DNA from: Microbacterium hominis
GTDB lineage: Bacteria; Actinomycetota; Actinomycetes; Actinomycetales; Microbacteriaceae
Assembly: GCF_013282805.1 (NCBI RefSeq)
Contig: NZ_CP054038.1
Span: 1,984,001 to 2,048,000 of the forward strand
Length of the DNA: 64,000 bases
Direction of reading: 5' to 3'
The notes beneath the pieces were generated by a model. That model was not told the DNA's origin, did no database searches, and was given only the letters and a program-made list of their open reading frames with translations. Position numbers and translations under genes: made by a program. This document shows positions 48,527-58,286 of the stretch, one piece after another; position 1 is the first letter of the stretch; every line of letters starts with the position of its first letter.

Positions 48527-49720
48527 ATGACCGCCCTGCGCCTGTTCACCTCCGAGTCCGTCACCGAGGGTCACCCCGACAAGATCTGCGACCAGATCTC
48601 CGACAGCATCCTCGACGCGCTGCTGGCCGTCGACCCGGGCAGCCGCGTCGCCGTCGAGACCCTCGTGACCACGGGCCTGGTCCACGTGGCGGGGGAGGTG
48701 CGCACCGAGGGCTACGTCGACATCCCCGGCACCGTCCGCCGTGTCGTGAACCAGATCGGCTACACCTCCAGCGACACCGGCTTCGACGGCGACTCGTGCG
48801 GGGTCAGCGTGTCCATCGGCGAGCAGTCCAGTGACATCGCCAGCGGCGTCGACACCGCGATCGAACATCGCGAGGGCGGTTCGACCGACCCGATCGACGC
48901 GCTCGGCGCGGGCGACCAGGGCATCATGTTCGGATACGCCACGAACGAGACCCCGCAGCTCATGCCGGTCGCGATCCACACGGCGCACCGCATCGCCGAG
49001 CGCCTCACCGAGGCCCGCCGCACCGGGCACCTGCCCTTCCTGCGCCCCGATGGCAAGACCCAGGTCACGATCGGCTACGACGGCACGACGCCGCGCACCG
49101 TGGAGACCGTCGTGCTGTCGACGCAGCACAACCCCGGCATCACCCTTCCGGCGCTGCGCGCCGCCGTGCGCGCCGAGGTCATCGATCCCGTGCTCGAGCA
49201 GACCGGCCTCGACATCGGGCACGTCGATGCGATCATCAACCCGGCGGGCGACTTCGTCATCGGCGGCCCCAAGGGCGACGCCGGGCTCACCGGCCGCAAG
49301 ATCATCATCGACACCTACGGGGGAGCCTCCCGTCACGGAGGGGGCGCCTTCAGCGGCAAAGACCCCTCGAAGGTCGACCGCTCGGCCGCCTACGCCATGC
49401 GCTGGGTCGCCAAGAACGCCGTCGCCGCCGGACTCGCCGACCGCCTGGAGGTGCAGGTCGCGTACGCGATCGGCCGCGCCCGCCCCGTCGGCCTGTACGT
49501 CGAGACGTTCGGAACGGGCCACGTCTCCGACGAGGCGATCACGCGGGCGATCCTCGACGTGTTCGACCTGCGGCCGCAGGCGATCATCGACGACCTCGAC
49601 CTGCTGCGCCCGATCTACGCGCAGACGGCCGCCTACGGCCACTTCGGGCGCGAGCTCCCCGACTTCACGTGGGAGCGCACCGACCGCGCCGACGACCTGC
49701 GCGCGGCCGCCGGACTCTGA
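48527..49720 (+). CDS. metK: S-adenosylmethionine synthetase
   Basis: A 397-aa tetrameric enzyme making SAM from methionine and ATP. Motifs are [35 protein letters not shown] and the glycine-rich [18 protein letters not shown]. The adenosine-binding site is complete and the length is standard. ATG 48527 matches the family start. No flavoprotein gene dfp/coaBC lies between rpoZ and metK as in some actinobacteria. Confidence 0.98.
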   Translation: MTALRLFTSESVTEGHPDKICDQISDSILDALLAVDPGSRVAVETLVTTGLVHVAGEVRTEGYVDIPGTVRRVVNQIGYTSSDTGFDGDSCGVSVSIGEQSSDIASGVDTAIEHREGGSTDPIDALGAGDQGIMFGYATNETPQLMPVAIHTAHRIAERLTEARRTGHLPFLRPDGKTQVTIGYDGTTPRTVETVVLSTQHNPGITLPALRAAVRAEVIDPVLEQTGLDIGHVDAIINPAGDFVIGGPKGDAGLTGRKIIIDTYGGASRHGGGAFSGKDPSKVDRSAAYAMRWVAKNAVAAGLADRLEVQVAYAIGRARPVGLYVETFGTGHVSDEAITRAILDVFDLRPQAIIDDLDLLRPIYAQTAAYGHFGRELPDFTWERTDRADDLRAAAGL

Positions 49721-49721
49721 C

Positions 49722-51701
49722 GTGGAGGCACGGCGCGTCGCGCGCGTGCTCATCGACTCCCCGCTGCCCCAGCTGGACCGGCTCTTCGATTACCTCATCC
49801 CGGCCGGGCTCGGCGACGAGGCGGCTCCCGGCGTCCGCGTGCGCGTGCCGCTGCGCACCGCGGGCCGCGTCGTCGACGCGTGGATCGTGGAGATCGCGCC
49901 CCACACTCCCGGGGAGCGACCGCTGTCCGAACTGGAGAGCGTCGTCTCGCCCGTGTCCGTGCTCACCTCCGGGCTGTACCGGCTCGCCCGCCGCGCGGCC
50001 GATCGCGCCGCCGGCTCGGCGAGCGACATCCTGCGCCTGGCCATCCCCAAGCGCATGGTGCGCGCCGAGAAGGCGCATCTGGCGGCCTCTGCGCCGGAGC
50101 GTCCGCGCGTGGACGCGACGTGCGCGGCGGCTGCGCGCGACGAGCTGGCGCGATTCCCGGGTCTGGAGCAGGCGATCGTCGGCGGCGACCGCATCGCTGT
50201 CGACGCCCCGCCCGCGCCCGCGCTCCGTGCCGACGGCTCGACCGTCGGATCGTGGGCGCTGCTCCTGGCCGCCGCCGCGGTGCGCACCCTCGAGGCCGGC
50301 CGCAGCGCGATCCTCGTCGTGCCCGACCATCGGGACCTGGCGCAGCTCGATGCGGCACTGGCCGGCATGGCGCCGGCCGACGCGGTCGTGCGCGACGACG
50401 CGAAGCAATCCGGGCCGAGCCGCTATGCGGCCTTCCTGCGCATGCTCGCCGACGCACCGTGCATCGTGATCGGCAACCGCTCGGCGGTGTACGCCCCCGT
50501 CTCCGTGCTGGGCCTGGTCGCCATCTGGGATGACGGCGACCCGCTGCTCGCCGAACCCCTCAGCCCCGGCGTGCACGCGCGCGATGCGGCGCTGCTGCGG
50601 CAGGAGCTCGATGGCGGCGCCCTGCTCCTGGCCGGCCACACCCGCACCACCGACGTGCAGAGGCTGGTGGAGATCGGGTGGCTGCGCGAGGTGGCCGCCG
50701 CCCGGCGAAGCAGTCCGCGCGTCGTGCTCAGCGCCACGCGCGAAGGGGAGGGGCGCGGCCAGCGCGTGCCGTCGGCGGCGTTCGCCGCAGCCCGGGAGGC
50801 GCTCGGCCACGGGCCCGTGCTCGTGCAGGTGGCGCGGCCGGGCTACGCGCCGGTGCTCGTGTGCGCGCAGTGCCGCCGGCCCGCCCGCTGCGCCCACTGC
50901 GCAGGCCCCCTTCACGCCGCCCGGCCAGGCGCCGCACCCGCGTGCAGCTGGTGCGGTCGCACCGCCCACGGATGGTCGTGCGGAGACTGCGGCTCCCCCC
51001 GCGTGCGCATGGCGTCGTCGGGCAGCGAGCGCACCGCCGACGAGCTGGGTCGCGCATTCCCCGGGGTGCGCGTCATCCTGGCCGACGGAGAGCACCCGGT
51101 GCGCGAGGTCGACGCGCGTCCCGCGCTGGTGGTCGCCACCCGTGGGGCCGAGCCGGTGGCATCCGGCGGCTATGCCGCCGTGATCCTCCTCGACGGGGAT
51201 CGCATGCTGCAGGCCGACGACCTGCGCATCGGCGAGTCGTGCCTGCGGTGGTGGTCGAACGCCGCCGCCCTGGCCTCGCCCGGGGCGCCCGTGCACCTGG
51301 TCGGCGTGACCGGCGGCGTCGCGCGAGCACTGGCCACGTGGACGCAGCCCTCCTACGCCCGGGCCGAACTCGCCGACCGCGCCCCGCTGCGCATGCCCCC
51401 CACCGTGCGCGTCGCCGCGGTCGAGGGCACGCGCGCCGCCGTGGATGCCGCACTCGCCGCGGTACGAGCCGGGGTCGCGGACCTCGACACCGGCGGAGTC
51501 CTCGGCCCCGTGCCGACCAAGGACGATAGGGTCCGCGCCCTGGTGCGGTTCGATTACGCCGCCGGCGCGCGGGTGGCCGCCTCCCTGCGGGCCTCCGTCG
51601 TCGCCCAGGCCGTCTCGTCGCGCAAGCGCCCGAAAGGGCGCGAGGGCGGCGTGCGCAATACACTCAAAGTTCGGGTCGACGTGCCCGACCTGGATCTGTG
51701 A
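49722..51701 (+). CDS. priA: Primosomal protein PriA, helicase motifs degenerate
   Basis: A 659-aa replication-restart protein. The N-terminal 3'BD-like domain (VARVLIDSPLPQLDRLFDYLIP) and the zinc region (from about residue 381: CAQC...CAHC, then CSWC and CGDC) are well kept. Where Walker A should be (about 170) there is DGSTVGSWALLLAAAA, without GKT/S, and the DEEH box is replaced by WDDGD near 270. Actinobacterial PriA is known to lack detectable helicase domains. It presumably acts as a DNA-structure-binding scaffold. GTG 49722 follows metK by one base. Confidence 0.88.
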   Translation: MEARRVARVLIDSPLPQLDRLFDYLIPAGLGDEAAPGVRVRVPLRTAGRVVDAWIVEIAPHTPGERPLSELESVVSPVSVLTSGLYRLARRAADRAAGSASDILRLAIPKRMVRAEKAHLAASAPERPRVDATCAAAARDELARFPGLEQAIVGGDRIAVDAPPAPALRADGSTVGSWALLLAAAAVRTLEAGRSAILVVPDHRDLAQLDAALAGMAPADAVVRDDAKQSGPSRYAAFLRMLADAPCIVIGNRSAVYAPVSVLGLVAIWDDGDPLLAEPLSPGVHARDAALLRQELDGGALLLAGHTRTTDVQRLVEIGWLREVAAARRSSPRVVLSATREGEGRGQRVPSAAFAAAREALGHGPVLVQVARPGYAPVLVCAQCRRPARCAHCAGPLHAARPGAAPACSWCGRTAHGWSCGDCGSPRVRMASSGSERTADELGRAFPGVRVILADGEHPVREVDARPALVVATRGAEPVASGGYAAVILLDGDRMLQADDLRIGESCLRWWSNAAALASPGAPVHLVGVTGGVARALATWTQPSYARAELADRAPLRMPPTVRVAAVEGTRAAVDAALAAVRAGVADLDTGGVLGPVPTKDDRVRALVRFDYAAGARVAASLRASVVAQAVSSRKRPKGREGGVRNTLKVRVDVPDLDL

Positions 51702-51709
51702 GGAACCCG

Positions 51710-52633
51710 ATGCGCCTCGTCTTCGCCGGCACCCCCGAGCCTGCAGTCCCCTCTCTGCGGCGCCTGGCCTCGTCGCGCCACGAGATCACGGCGGTGGTCA
51801 CCCGGCGGGACGCACCGCTCGGACGCAAGCGCGTGCTCACGCCGTCGCCGACGGCGCAGGCCGCCGAGGAGCTGGGGCTCCCGACGATCCGCACCGACCG
51901 TCTCGACGCCGCCGCGACCGAGCAGATCACCGCCCTCGCGCCCGATCTCGGCGTCATCGTCGCCTACGGCGGCCTCGTGCGCGAGCCGCTGCTGTCGGCG
52001 CCGCGGCACGGCTGGATCAACCTGCACTTCTCGCTGCTGCCGCGCTGGCGCGGCGCGGCGCCGGTGCAGCACGCCCTGATCGCGGGCGAGGCCGAGACGG
52101 GGGCGAGCGTCTTCCAGCTGGTGGCCGAGCTCGACGCGGGAGACGTGTACGCCGAGCGGAGGATCACGCCCGCCGAGACGGCGACGGCCGGCGACCTGCT
52201 CGCGATCCTCGCCGAGGAGGGCGCCGACCTGCTCGCCGAGGTCGTCGACGGCATCGCCGACGGCACGGCCCGCGCCGTGCCCCAGGTCGGCGAGCCGACG
52301 TACGCTCCGAAGCTCTCGCTCGCCGACGGACTGCTCGACTGGACGCGACCGCGTGCGGAGATCCTCGCGCGGCTGCGCGGGGTCACCCCGGAGCCGGGCG
52401 CCCATACGACGTACGACGGCGAGCGTCTCAAGATCGCGAGCGCGCGTGCCGCGAGCCCGGACGCGCCGAACGGTTCCCCCGGTGCCCTGTCGCTCCACGC
52501 ACGCCAGGTGATCGTGCAGGCGGCCGATGCTCCTCTGGTGCTCGAGCGCGTGCAGCCGGCGGGGAAGGGCGTCATGAACGCCGCAGACTGGTGGCGAGGG
52601 CTTCGCGCAGAGGCTCCGGTGGTGGGCCGATGA
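51710..52633 (+). CDS. fmt: Methionyl-tRNA formyltransferase
   Basis: A 307-aa enzyme that formylates initiator Met-tRNA using 10-formyl-THF. It begins MRLVFAGTPEPAVPSLRRL, with INLHFSLLPRWRGAAPVQHALI and TGASVFQLVAELDAGDVY in the catalytic domain. The C-terminal OB-like domain has RLRGVTPEPGAHT. ATG 51710 has AGGA 5 bases upstream; a GTG at 51698, four codons earlier, overlaps priA and is a possible alternative. It overlaps rsmB by four bases. Confidence 0.96.
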   Translation: MRLVFAGTPEPAVPSLRRLASSRHEITAVVTRRDAPLGRKRVLTPSPTAQAAEELGLPTIRTDRLDAAATEQITALAPDLGVIVAYGGLVREPLLSAPRHGWINLHFSLLPRWRGAAPVQHALIAGEAETGASVFQLVAELDAGDVYAERRITPAETATAGDLLAILAEEGADLLAEVVDGIADGTARAVPQVGEPTYAPKLSLADGLLDWTRPRAEILARLRGVTPEPGAHTTYDGERLKIASARAASPDAPNGSPGALSLHARQVIVQAADAPLVLERVQPAGKGVMNAADWWRGLRAEAPVVGR

Positions 52634-54000
52634 GCGGTGCACGCGCCTCGCGACGCGTCGCGTTCGACACCCTCCGCGCCGTCCACGAGTCCGACGCGTA
52701 CGCCAACCTCCTCCTGCCGAAGGCGATCCAGCGCGCGGGCCTCGATCAGGCCGATGCCGCCCTGGCGACCGAGCTCACCTACGGGACGCTGCGGCGTCAG
52801 GGGACCTACGACGCCGTCGTCGAGCTCGCCGCCGACCGCGCGGCCGCGGAGATCGATCCCGCGGTGCTCGACGCGCTGCGACTCGGTGTGCATCAGCTCC
52901 TCTCGACCCGCGTGGCGTCGCACGCAGCGGTGAACGAGTCCGTCGAGCTGGCGCGTTCGGCCTCCGGACGCGGCGCGGCGGGATTCGTCAACGCCGTGCT
53001 GCGCCGCGTCTCACGGGACACGCCGGGGGATTGGATGACCCGCGTCGCCGACAGCGCACGTTCCGACGACGAGCGGATCGGGCTCTCGTTATCCCACCCG
53101 GTGTGGATCGTGCGTGCGTTGCGGCGCGCGCTGGCCGCCGAGGGGCGCGCCGACGAGCTCGAGGCGCTGCTGCGCGCCGACAACGCCTCCCCGCGGGTGA
53201 CGATGGCCGCCCTGCCCGGACTCGCCGAGGCGCCGGAGAACGCCCGCCGCACGCCCTACTCGCCGTTGGGCTTCCGCACCGCCGGCGGTGACCCCGAAGG
53301 GATGGTCCGCGGCTCCGAGGGGCGCATCCGGGTGCAGGACGAAGGATCGCAGCTGGCCGCGCTCGCACTGACCCGCGCGGTCCCCGTCGCCCCGGGCGAG
53401 CGCTGGCTCGACCTGTGCGCCGGCCCCGGCGGCAAAACGGCGGTGCTCGCGGCGGAGGCGCTCGCACACGGCGCGCACCTCGAGGCGAACGAGATCTCCC
53501 CGGCGCGGGCCGGACTGGTGCGGCAGGCCATCGCCGGCGTGCCGCTGGAGGTCGTCGTGTCAGAGCAAGACGGCCGCACGCGCGCGGCTCAGGCTCCCGA
53601 GACCTACGATCGCATCCTCGTCGATGCGCCGTGCACGGGCCTCGGAGCGCTGCGCCGGCGCCCGGAAGCCCGCTGGCGCAAGGTCCCCAGCGACGTGCCC
53701 GCGCTCACGCAGCTGCAGATGGAGCTGCTGACCGCCGCCCTCGGCGCGCTCAAGCCCGGCGGCATCGTCGCATACGTGACCTGTTCTCCGCACCTCGCGG
53801 AGACCGCGGGGGTCGTCGCCGAGGTGATGCGCGCATGGGGTCCCGGAGTCGAGGAGATCTCCGCGCGCGAGGTGGTCGCCCGCGTCGCCGAGGCCGACCC
53901 GGACCTTCCCGAGCAGTCGGACGGCTCCGGGCGGGCCCAGCTGTGGCCGCATCGTCACAACACCGACGCCATGTCGATCTCGCTGCTGCGGCGCGTCTGA
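52630..54000 (+). CDS. rsmB: 16S rRNA m5C967 methyltransferase RsmB (Fmu/Sun)
   Basis: A 456-aa protein. The N-terminal NusB-like domain (about 10-140) is followed by a SAM methyltransferase core with DLCAGPGGKTAVLAAEAL, LVDAPCTGLGALRRRPEARWR and the catalytic Cys in YVTCSPHLAET. It methylates cytosine in 16S rRNA. ATG 52630 overlaps the fmt stop, so fmt and rsmB are translated together. It converges on glsA with a gap of three bases, with no room for a separate terminator. Confidence 0.96.
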   Translation: MSGARASRRVAFDTLRAVHESDAYANLLLPKAIQRAGLDQADAALATELTYGTLRRQGTYDAVVELAADRAAAEIDPAVLDALRLGVHQLLSTRVASHAAVNESVELARSASGRGAAGFVNAVLRRVSRDTPGDWMTRVADSARSDDERIGLSLSHPVWIVRALRRALAAEGRADELEALLRADNASPRVTMAALPGLAEAPENARRTPYSPLGFRTAGGDPEGMVRGSEGRIRVQDEGSQLAALALTRAVPVAPGERWLDLCAGPGGKTAVLAAEALAHGAHLEANEISPARAGLVRQAIAGVPLEVVVSEQDGRTRAAQAPETYDRILVDAPCTGLGALRRRPEARWRKVPSDVPALTQLQMELLTAALGALKPGGIVAYVTCSPHLAETAGVVAEVMRAWGPGVEEISAREVVARVAEADPDLPEQSDGSGRAQLWPHRHNTDAMSISLLRRV

Positions 54001-54003
54001 CGC

Positions 54004-55176
54004 TCACTCGCGAAGTCGGAACCCGGCCGGCATCACCGCGAACTCGTCGCGCAGCGCGACCATGGCGGCGGGGTGCGTGCGGGCGAGCTCGCGCGCGTCC
54101 ACGGTCACCCGCGTCCCGGGAGCGACGGCGCCGGCGAGCTCCTTCAGCACGGCGGCGACCCGCTCGGTACCGGCGAAGCCCAGCTCGCCGCTCAGCTGCA
54201 CGATGCGTTCGGCGCCGCGCGAGCGCACGGTGATCGCGGGCACCGCGATGCTGTCGTGCGGCTCGAGCAGGTGCATCCCGAACCGATCGGCGATGGATGC
54301 CACGGCCGCGCCCGCGCGCACGCTGTTGCCGTGCTCGTCGAGGCGGGGGCTGAACGCCGCCACGCCGAACTGGGAGGGAGCGACGGCGAGCAGGCCGCCG
54401 CTGACGCCGCTCTTGGCGGGAAGACCCACCCGCAGCAGCCACTCGCCGGAGAAGTCGTACATGCCGCAGCCGGCCATGATCGAGAGCACGTCCCGCGCCA
54501 CGTGCTCCTCGATGACACGATCCCCGGTGGCCGGGTTCACACCGCCGAAGGCAAGAGTCGCCCCCATCACTGCGAGGTCGCGCACGGTCACCAGCAGCGC
54601 GCACTGACGGAAGTAGGTCTCGACCGCGGTGTCGACCGCGCCTTCGATCACGCCGTACGAGCGCAACAGATGGGCGAGAGCGCGATTGCGGTCGCCGGTG
54701 GCCGACTCCGAGGCGTAGACGGCCTCGTCGACCCACAGCGAGCGGCCCGCGAACGCGGAGAGCGTCTCGACGATGCGGGTCGTGCGCTCCTCGATTCCCG
54801 CGCCGGGAACGAGCGACGTGGTGGCGATCGCGCCGGCGTTCACCATCGGGTTGGCGGGCCGGCCGGTGCCCTCCTCCAGGCTGATCGCGTTGAAGGGCTC
54901 GCCGCTGGGCTCGACGCCGACGGTCGCCAGCACCGCGTCGCGACCTCGCTCCTGGAGGGCCAGAGCCAGGACGAACGGCTTCGAGATGGACTGGATCGTG
55001 AACTCGACCCGGTCATCGCCCACCCCGCGCACGCGCCCGCGCGGTCCGACCACCGCCAGCGCAAGGGGCTCCGGGTCGGCGTCGGCGAGCTCGGGGATGT
55101 AGTCGGCGGTCGCGCCGTGGCGCAGGGAACGGCTCTCCTCGAGCACGCCGTCCAGCAGCGCGGTGATCGGATCCAC
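54004..55176 (-). CDS. glsA: Glutaminase with a C-terminal STAS-like domain
   Basis: A 390-aa enzyme hydrolysing glutamine to glutamate. The serine-dependent site is FTIQSISKPF (S63-x-x-K66). Further motifs are PFNAISLEEGTGRPANPMVNAGAIATTSL, EYFRQC-like ETYFRQCALLV and SGVSGGLLAVAPSQFG with its glycine run. Bacterial glutaminases are usually about 310 aa. The extra 70 residues (from about 321: IVQLSGELGFAGTERVAAVL...) look like a STAS domain, which could be regulatory. It is divergent from rpe with only 20 bases between starts. Confidence 0.92.
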   Translation of the reverse strand: MDPITALLDGVLEESRSLRHGATADYIPELADADPEPLALAVVGPRGRVRGVGDDRVEFTIQSISKPFVLALALQERGRDAVLATVGVEPSGEPFNAISLEEGTGRPANPMVNAGAIATTSLVPGAGIEERTTRIVETLSAFAGRSLWVDEAVYASESATGDRNRALAHLLRSYGVIEGAVDTAVETYFRQCALLVTVRDLAVMGATLAFGGVNPATGDRVIEEHVARDVLSIMAGCGMYDFSGEWLLRVGLPAKSGVSGGLLAVAPSQFGVAAFSPRLDEHGNSVRAGAAVASIADRFGMHLLEPHDSIAVPAITVRSRGAERIVQLSGELGFAGTERVAAVLKELAGAVAPGTRVTVDARELARTHPAAMVALRDEFAVMPAGFRLRE

Positions 55177-55184
55177 GGCTCGAC

Positions 55185-55190
55185 CATAAT
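55185..55190 (+). promoter_or_regulatory. -10 box (CATAAT) of rpe
   Basis: CATAAT ends 6 bases before the GTG at 55197. The 20-base gap to glsA means the rpe -35 region lies within the glsA 5' coding end. Confidence 0.45.
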
Positions 55191-55196
55191 GGACGC

Positions 55197-55892
55197 GTGC
55201 CCACCCCCGACCAGACCGGCCGCAGCGACGGCATCCGCATCAATCCGAGCATCCTCGCCGCAGACTTCGTCAATATGCAGGCCGAGCTCGCGCGCATCGC
55301 CGCCGCGGACTTCGTGCACGTGGACGTGATGGACAACCATTTCGTGCCGAACCTCACCTTCGGACCCCAGATGGTCGAGCGCATCCAGGCGACGAGCCCC
55401 GTTCCGCTGGATGTGCACCTCATGATCGCCGACCCGGATCGCTGGGCGCCCGGCTACGCGGAACTCGGGGCCGCGTCGGTCACGTTCCACCTCGAGGCGG
55501 CCACCGAGCCGGTGGCGCTGGCGCGGCGCCTGCGCGCGATCGGCGCGCGGGCCGGAGTCGCCGTGAAGCCCGCCACCGCCGTGGAAGGGCTGTTCGATCT
55601 GCTCGAGGACTTCGATCAGATCCTCGTGATGACCGTCGAGCCGGGCTTCGGCGGGCAGTCGTTCATGCCCGAGACGATGCCCAAGCTCCGGCGGCTCGCC
55701 GACGAGGCGCGCCGGCGCGGCTCGCAGGTCTGGCTGCAGGTCGACGGCGGCATCGGCGAGTCCACGATCGCGCAGGCCGCCGAAGCGGGCGCGGACACCT
55801 TCGTCGCCGGCAGCGCCGTCTTCGGCGCCGGCGATCCGGCGTCGGCGATCGCGGGGCTGCGGGCCGCGGCATCCCACGCACACGTCCACTGA
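55197..55892 (+). CDS. rpe: Ribulose-phosphate 3-epimerase
   Basis: A 231-aa TIM-barrel enzyme of the pentose phosphate pathway. It has INPSILAADF, DFVHVDVMDNHFVPNLTFGP with metal-binding His/Asp, DVHLMI, VMTVEPGFGGQSFM and QVDGGIGE. The GTG at 55197 is the only sensible start and is preceded by a leaderless-type box. Confidence 0.97.
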   Translation: MPTPDQTGRSDGIRINPSILAADFVNMQAELARIAAADFVHVDVMDNHFVPNLTFGPQMVERIQATSPVPLDVHLMIADPDRWAPGYAELGAASVTFHLEAATEPVALARRLRAIGARAGVAVKPATAVEGLFDLLEDFDQILVMTVEPGFGGQSFMPETMPKLRRLADEARRRGSQVWLQVDGGIGESTIAQAAEAGADTFVAGSAVFGAGDPASAIAGLRAAASHAHVH

Positions 55893-55949
55893 GCACCCCC
55901 GTCGTCGACGCGGCGCGTCATGCGGCGCCGAGCGCGGGCGGCCGTTCGC

Positions 55950-55955
55950 TACCCT
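55950..55955 (+). promoter_or_regulatory. -10 box (TACCCT) of hisE
   Basis: TACCCT ends 6 bases before the GTG at 55962. It is identical in sequence and spacing to the box before the Trp-associated membrane protein gene. Confidence 0.5.
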
Positions 55956-55961
55956 GTCAGG

Positions 55962-56225
55962 GTGAAGACGTTCGACACGCTGTTCGCTGAACTGGCCGCC
56001 AAGGCGACCGAGCGCCCGGAGGGCTCGGGCACCGTCGCGCAGCTGGATGCGGGCGTCCACGCCATCGGCAAGAAGATCGTGGAGGAAGCCGCCGAGGTCT
56101 GGATGGCGGCCGAGTACGAGTCGGACGAGGCGGCCGCCGAGGAGATCTCCCAGCTGCTCTACCACCTGCAGGTGCTCATGCTCGCGAAGGGCCTGTCGCT
56201 CCAGGACGTCTACCGACATCTCTGA
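55962..56225 (+). CDS. hisE: Phosphoribosyl-ATP pyrophosphatase
   Basis: An 87-aa MazG-like helical enzyme for the second step of histidine synthesis. The conserved [15 protein letters not shown] and [14 protein letters not shown] helices with metal-binding Glu residues are present. GTG 55962 is preferred; an in-frame ATG at 55920 adds an Arg-rich non-homologous stretch. It is followed by hisG 40 bases later, as in other actinobacteria. Confidence 0.95.
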   Translation: MKTFDTLFAELAAKATERPEGSGTVAQLDAGVHAIGKKIVEEAAEVWMAAEYESDEAAAEEISQLLYHLQVLMLAKGLSLQDVYRHL

Positions 56226-56265
56226 GCCGCTCCGCCCCCGTTCCCGCGACTTCAGAAAGCCATTC

Positions 56266-57108
56266 ATGCTCCGCATCGCCGTGCCGAACAAGGGCTCGCT
56301 CGCCGAGACCGCCACCGACATGCTGCGCGAGGCCGGATACACCGGCCGCCGCGACCCCAAGGACCTCCACGTCGTCGACGCCGACAACGAGGTCGAGTTC
56401 TTCTACCTGCGCCCCAAGGACATCGCCACCTACGTCGGGTCCGGCGCGCTCGATGTCGGCATCACCGGGCGCGATCTGCTCCGCGACGCGCGGATGCCCG
56501 GCGCCCGCGAGATCGAGGCGCTCGGCTTCGGCCGGTCGACGTTCCGCTTCGCCGCGCCGCCGGGCCGCTTCGCCGAGATCGGCGATCTGGAGGGCGTGCG
56601 CATCGCCACGTCGTACCCGGGCCTGGTCGACGCCTTCCTCGACGAGCACGGCGTCGCCGTCGACCTCGTGCCGCTGGACGGCGCGGTCGAGTCGGCGGTG
56701 CGCCTGGGAGTGGCCGACGCGGTCGCCGACGTCGTCGAGACGGGCACCACTCTCCGCCAGGCGGGGCTCGAGGTCTTCGGGCCGCCGATCCTGCAGTCGG
56801 AGGCCGTGCTGATCACGGGGCCGTCCGATGCCGCGGGCACGGACACGCTCCTGCGACGCCTGCGCGGCGTGATGGTCGCCCGCCGCTACGTCATGGTCGA
56901 CTACGACCTGCCCGCAGCGCTGGTCGACGAGGCGGTGGCCATCGCCGGCGGCGTCGAGTCGCCCACGATCTCGCCGCTGCGCGACCCCGAGTGGGTGGCC
57001 GTGCGGGTCATGGTGGCCCGCTCGAGCGTCAACAAGGTGATGGACGCGCTGTACGCGATCGGCGCGCGGGCCATCCTCGTCACCGCGATCCACAACGCGA
57101 GGCTGTGA
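56266..57108 (+). CDS. hisG: ATP phosphoribosyltransferase (long form)
   Basis: A 280-aa first enzyme of histidine synthesis, the regulated step. The N terminus [36 protein letters not shown] and IATSYPGLV are typical. The C-terminal regulatory domain (about 205-280, ending VTAIHNARL) marks the long form inhibited by histidine, which needs no HisZ. The stop overlaps the hisF ATG by one base. Confidence 0.96.
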   Translation: MLRIAVPNKGSLAETATDMLREAGYTGRRDPKDLHVVDADNEVEFFYLRPKDIATYVGSGALDVGITGRDLLRDARMPGAREIEALGFGRSTFRFAAPPGRFAEIGDLEGVRIATSYPGLVDAFLDEHGVAVDLVPLDGAVESAVRLGVADAVADVVETGTTLRQAGLEVFGPPILQSEAVLITGPSDAAGTDTLLRRLRGVMVARRYVMVDYDLPAALVDEAVAIAGGVESPTISPLRDPEWVAVRVMVARSSVNKVMDALYAIGARAILVTAIHNARL

Positions 57109-57881
57109 TGAGCCTCGTCTGCCGTGTGATCCCGTGCCTGGACGTGGCGGCCGGCCGGGTCGTCAAGGGCGTCAACTTCGAGAACCTGCGCGACATGGGC
57201 GATCCGGTCGAGCTTGCCCGCGAGTACTTTCGCCAGGGCGCCGACGAGCTCACGTTCCTCGATGTGACGGCGACGGTGGATGACCGGGCGACGACCTACG
57301 AGGTGGTGCAGCGCACCGCCGAGGAGGTCTTCATCCCGCTCACCGTGGGCGGCGGCGTGCGCTCCGCCGACGACGTCGCGCGCCTGCTCGGGGTGGGCGC
57401 CGACAAGATCGGCGTGAACTCCGCCGCCATCGCCCGCCCCGACCTGCTCGACGAGATCGCCGACCGCTTCGGCGCGCAGGTGCTCGTGCTCTCCCTGGAT
57501 GTGAAGCGCTCCTCTGCCACGGCATCGGGCTTCGTGGTCACCACCCACGGGGGCCGCACGGAGACCTCGCTCGACGCCCTCGAGTGGGCGCGGGAGGCCA
57601 TCGAGCGCGGCGCCGGCGAGCTGCTGGTGAACTCCATCGATGCCGACGGCACCAAACAGGGCTTCGACCTCGAGCTCGTCTCGCTCATGCGGGAGCTCTC
57701 CAGCGTCCCCGTCATCGCCTCCGGCGGGGCGGGCAGGGCCGAGGACTTCGCCCCGGCGATCGCCGCGGGCGCCGACGCGGTGCTCGCCGCATCCGTCTTC
57801 CACTCCGGGCAACTGACGGTGGGCGACGTGAAATCGGCCATGAAGGCCGGGGGAGTGGCCGTACGGGAGGTCGGATCGTGA
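57108..57881 (+). CDS. hisF: Imidazole glycerol phosphate synthase subunit HisF
   Basis: A 257-aa TIM-barrel cyclase that works with HisH. Catalytic Asp residues are seen in [18 protein letters not shown] and [38 protein letters not shown] is the phosphate-binding region. hisH and hisA are not in this window. It overlaps both hisG and hisI. Confidence 0.97.
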   Translation: MSLVCRVIPCLDVAAGRVVKGVNFENLRDMGDPVELAREYFRQGADELTFLDVTATVDDRATTYEVVQRTAEEVFIPLTVGGGVRSADDVARLLGVGADKIGVNSAAIARPDLLDEIADRFGAQVLVLSLDVKRSSATASGFVVTTHGGRTETSLDALEWAREAIERGAGELLVNSIDADGTKQGFDLELVSLMRELSSVPVIASGGAGRAEDFAPAIAAGADAVLAASVFHSGQLTVGDVKSAMKAGGVAVREVGS

Positions 57882-58282
57882 GCACGCCGGTCGACGATCG
57901 CATCGCGCGCGTCGCCTTCACCGAGAACGGGCTCGTCGCCGCCGTCATCCAGCAGTGGGACACCCGCGAGGTGCTGATGCTGGGCTGGATGGATGCCGAG
58001 GCCCTGCGCCGCACGCTGACCGAGGGGCGCGTGACCTTCTGGTCCCGCTCGCGGCAGGAGTACTGGCGCAAGGGCGACACATCGGGCAATATCCAACTCG
58101 TGAGGGGCGCCCGGCTGGACTGCGACGGCGATGCCGTGCTGATCTCGGTCGAGCAGGTCGGACCGGCCTGTCACACCGGAACCCGCACGTGCTTCGACGC
58201 CGACGATCTCACCCCGCTGGTCGCCGACCTGCGTGCCGATCCCTCCGCCGCCGACCCGGGCATCGACGTCCCCGGAGCATAG
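57878..58282 (+). CDS. hisI: Phosphoribosyl-AMP cyclohydrolase
   Basis: A 134-aa zinc enzyme for the third step of histidine synthesis. It shows [32 protein letters not shown], the metal-binding LDCDGDAVL, and the zinc cysteines in [12 protein letters not shown] 57878 overlaps the hisF stop by four bases. In many actinobacteria the next gene is trpE. Here it is a secreted wall-associated protein. Confidence 0.96.
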   Translation: MSTPVDDRIARVAFTENGLVAAVIQQWDTREVLMLGWMDAEALRRTLTEGRVTFWSRSRQEYWRKGDTSGNIQLVRGARLDCDGDAVLISVEQVGPACHTGTRTCFDADDLTPLVADLRADPSAADPGIDVPGA

Positions 58283-58286
58283 GGCG

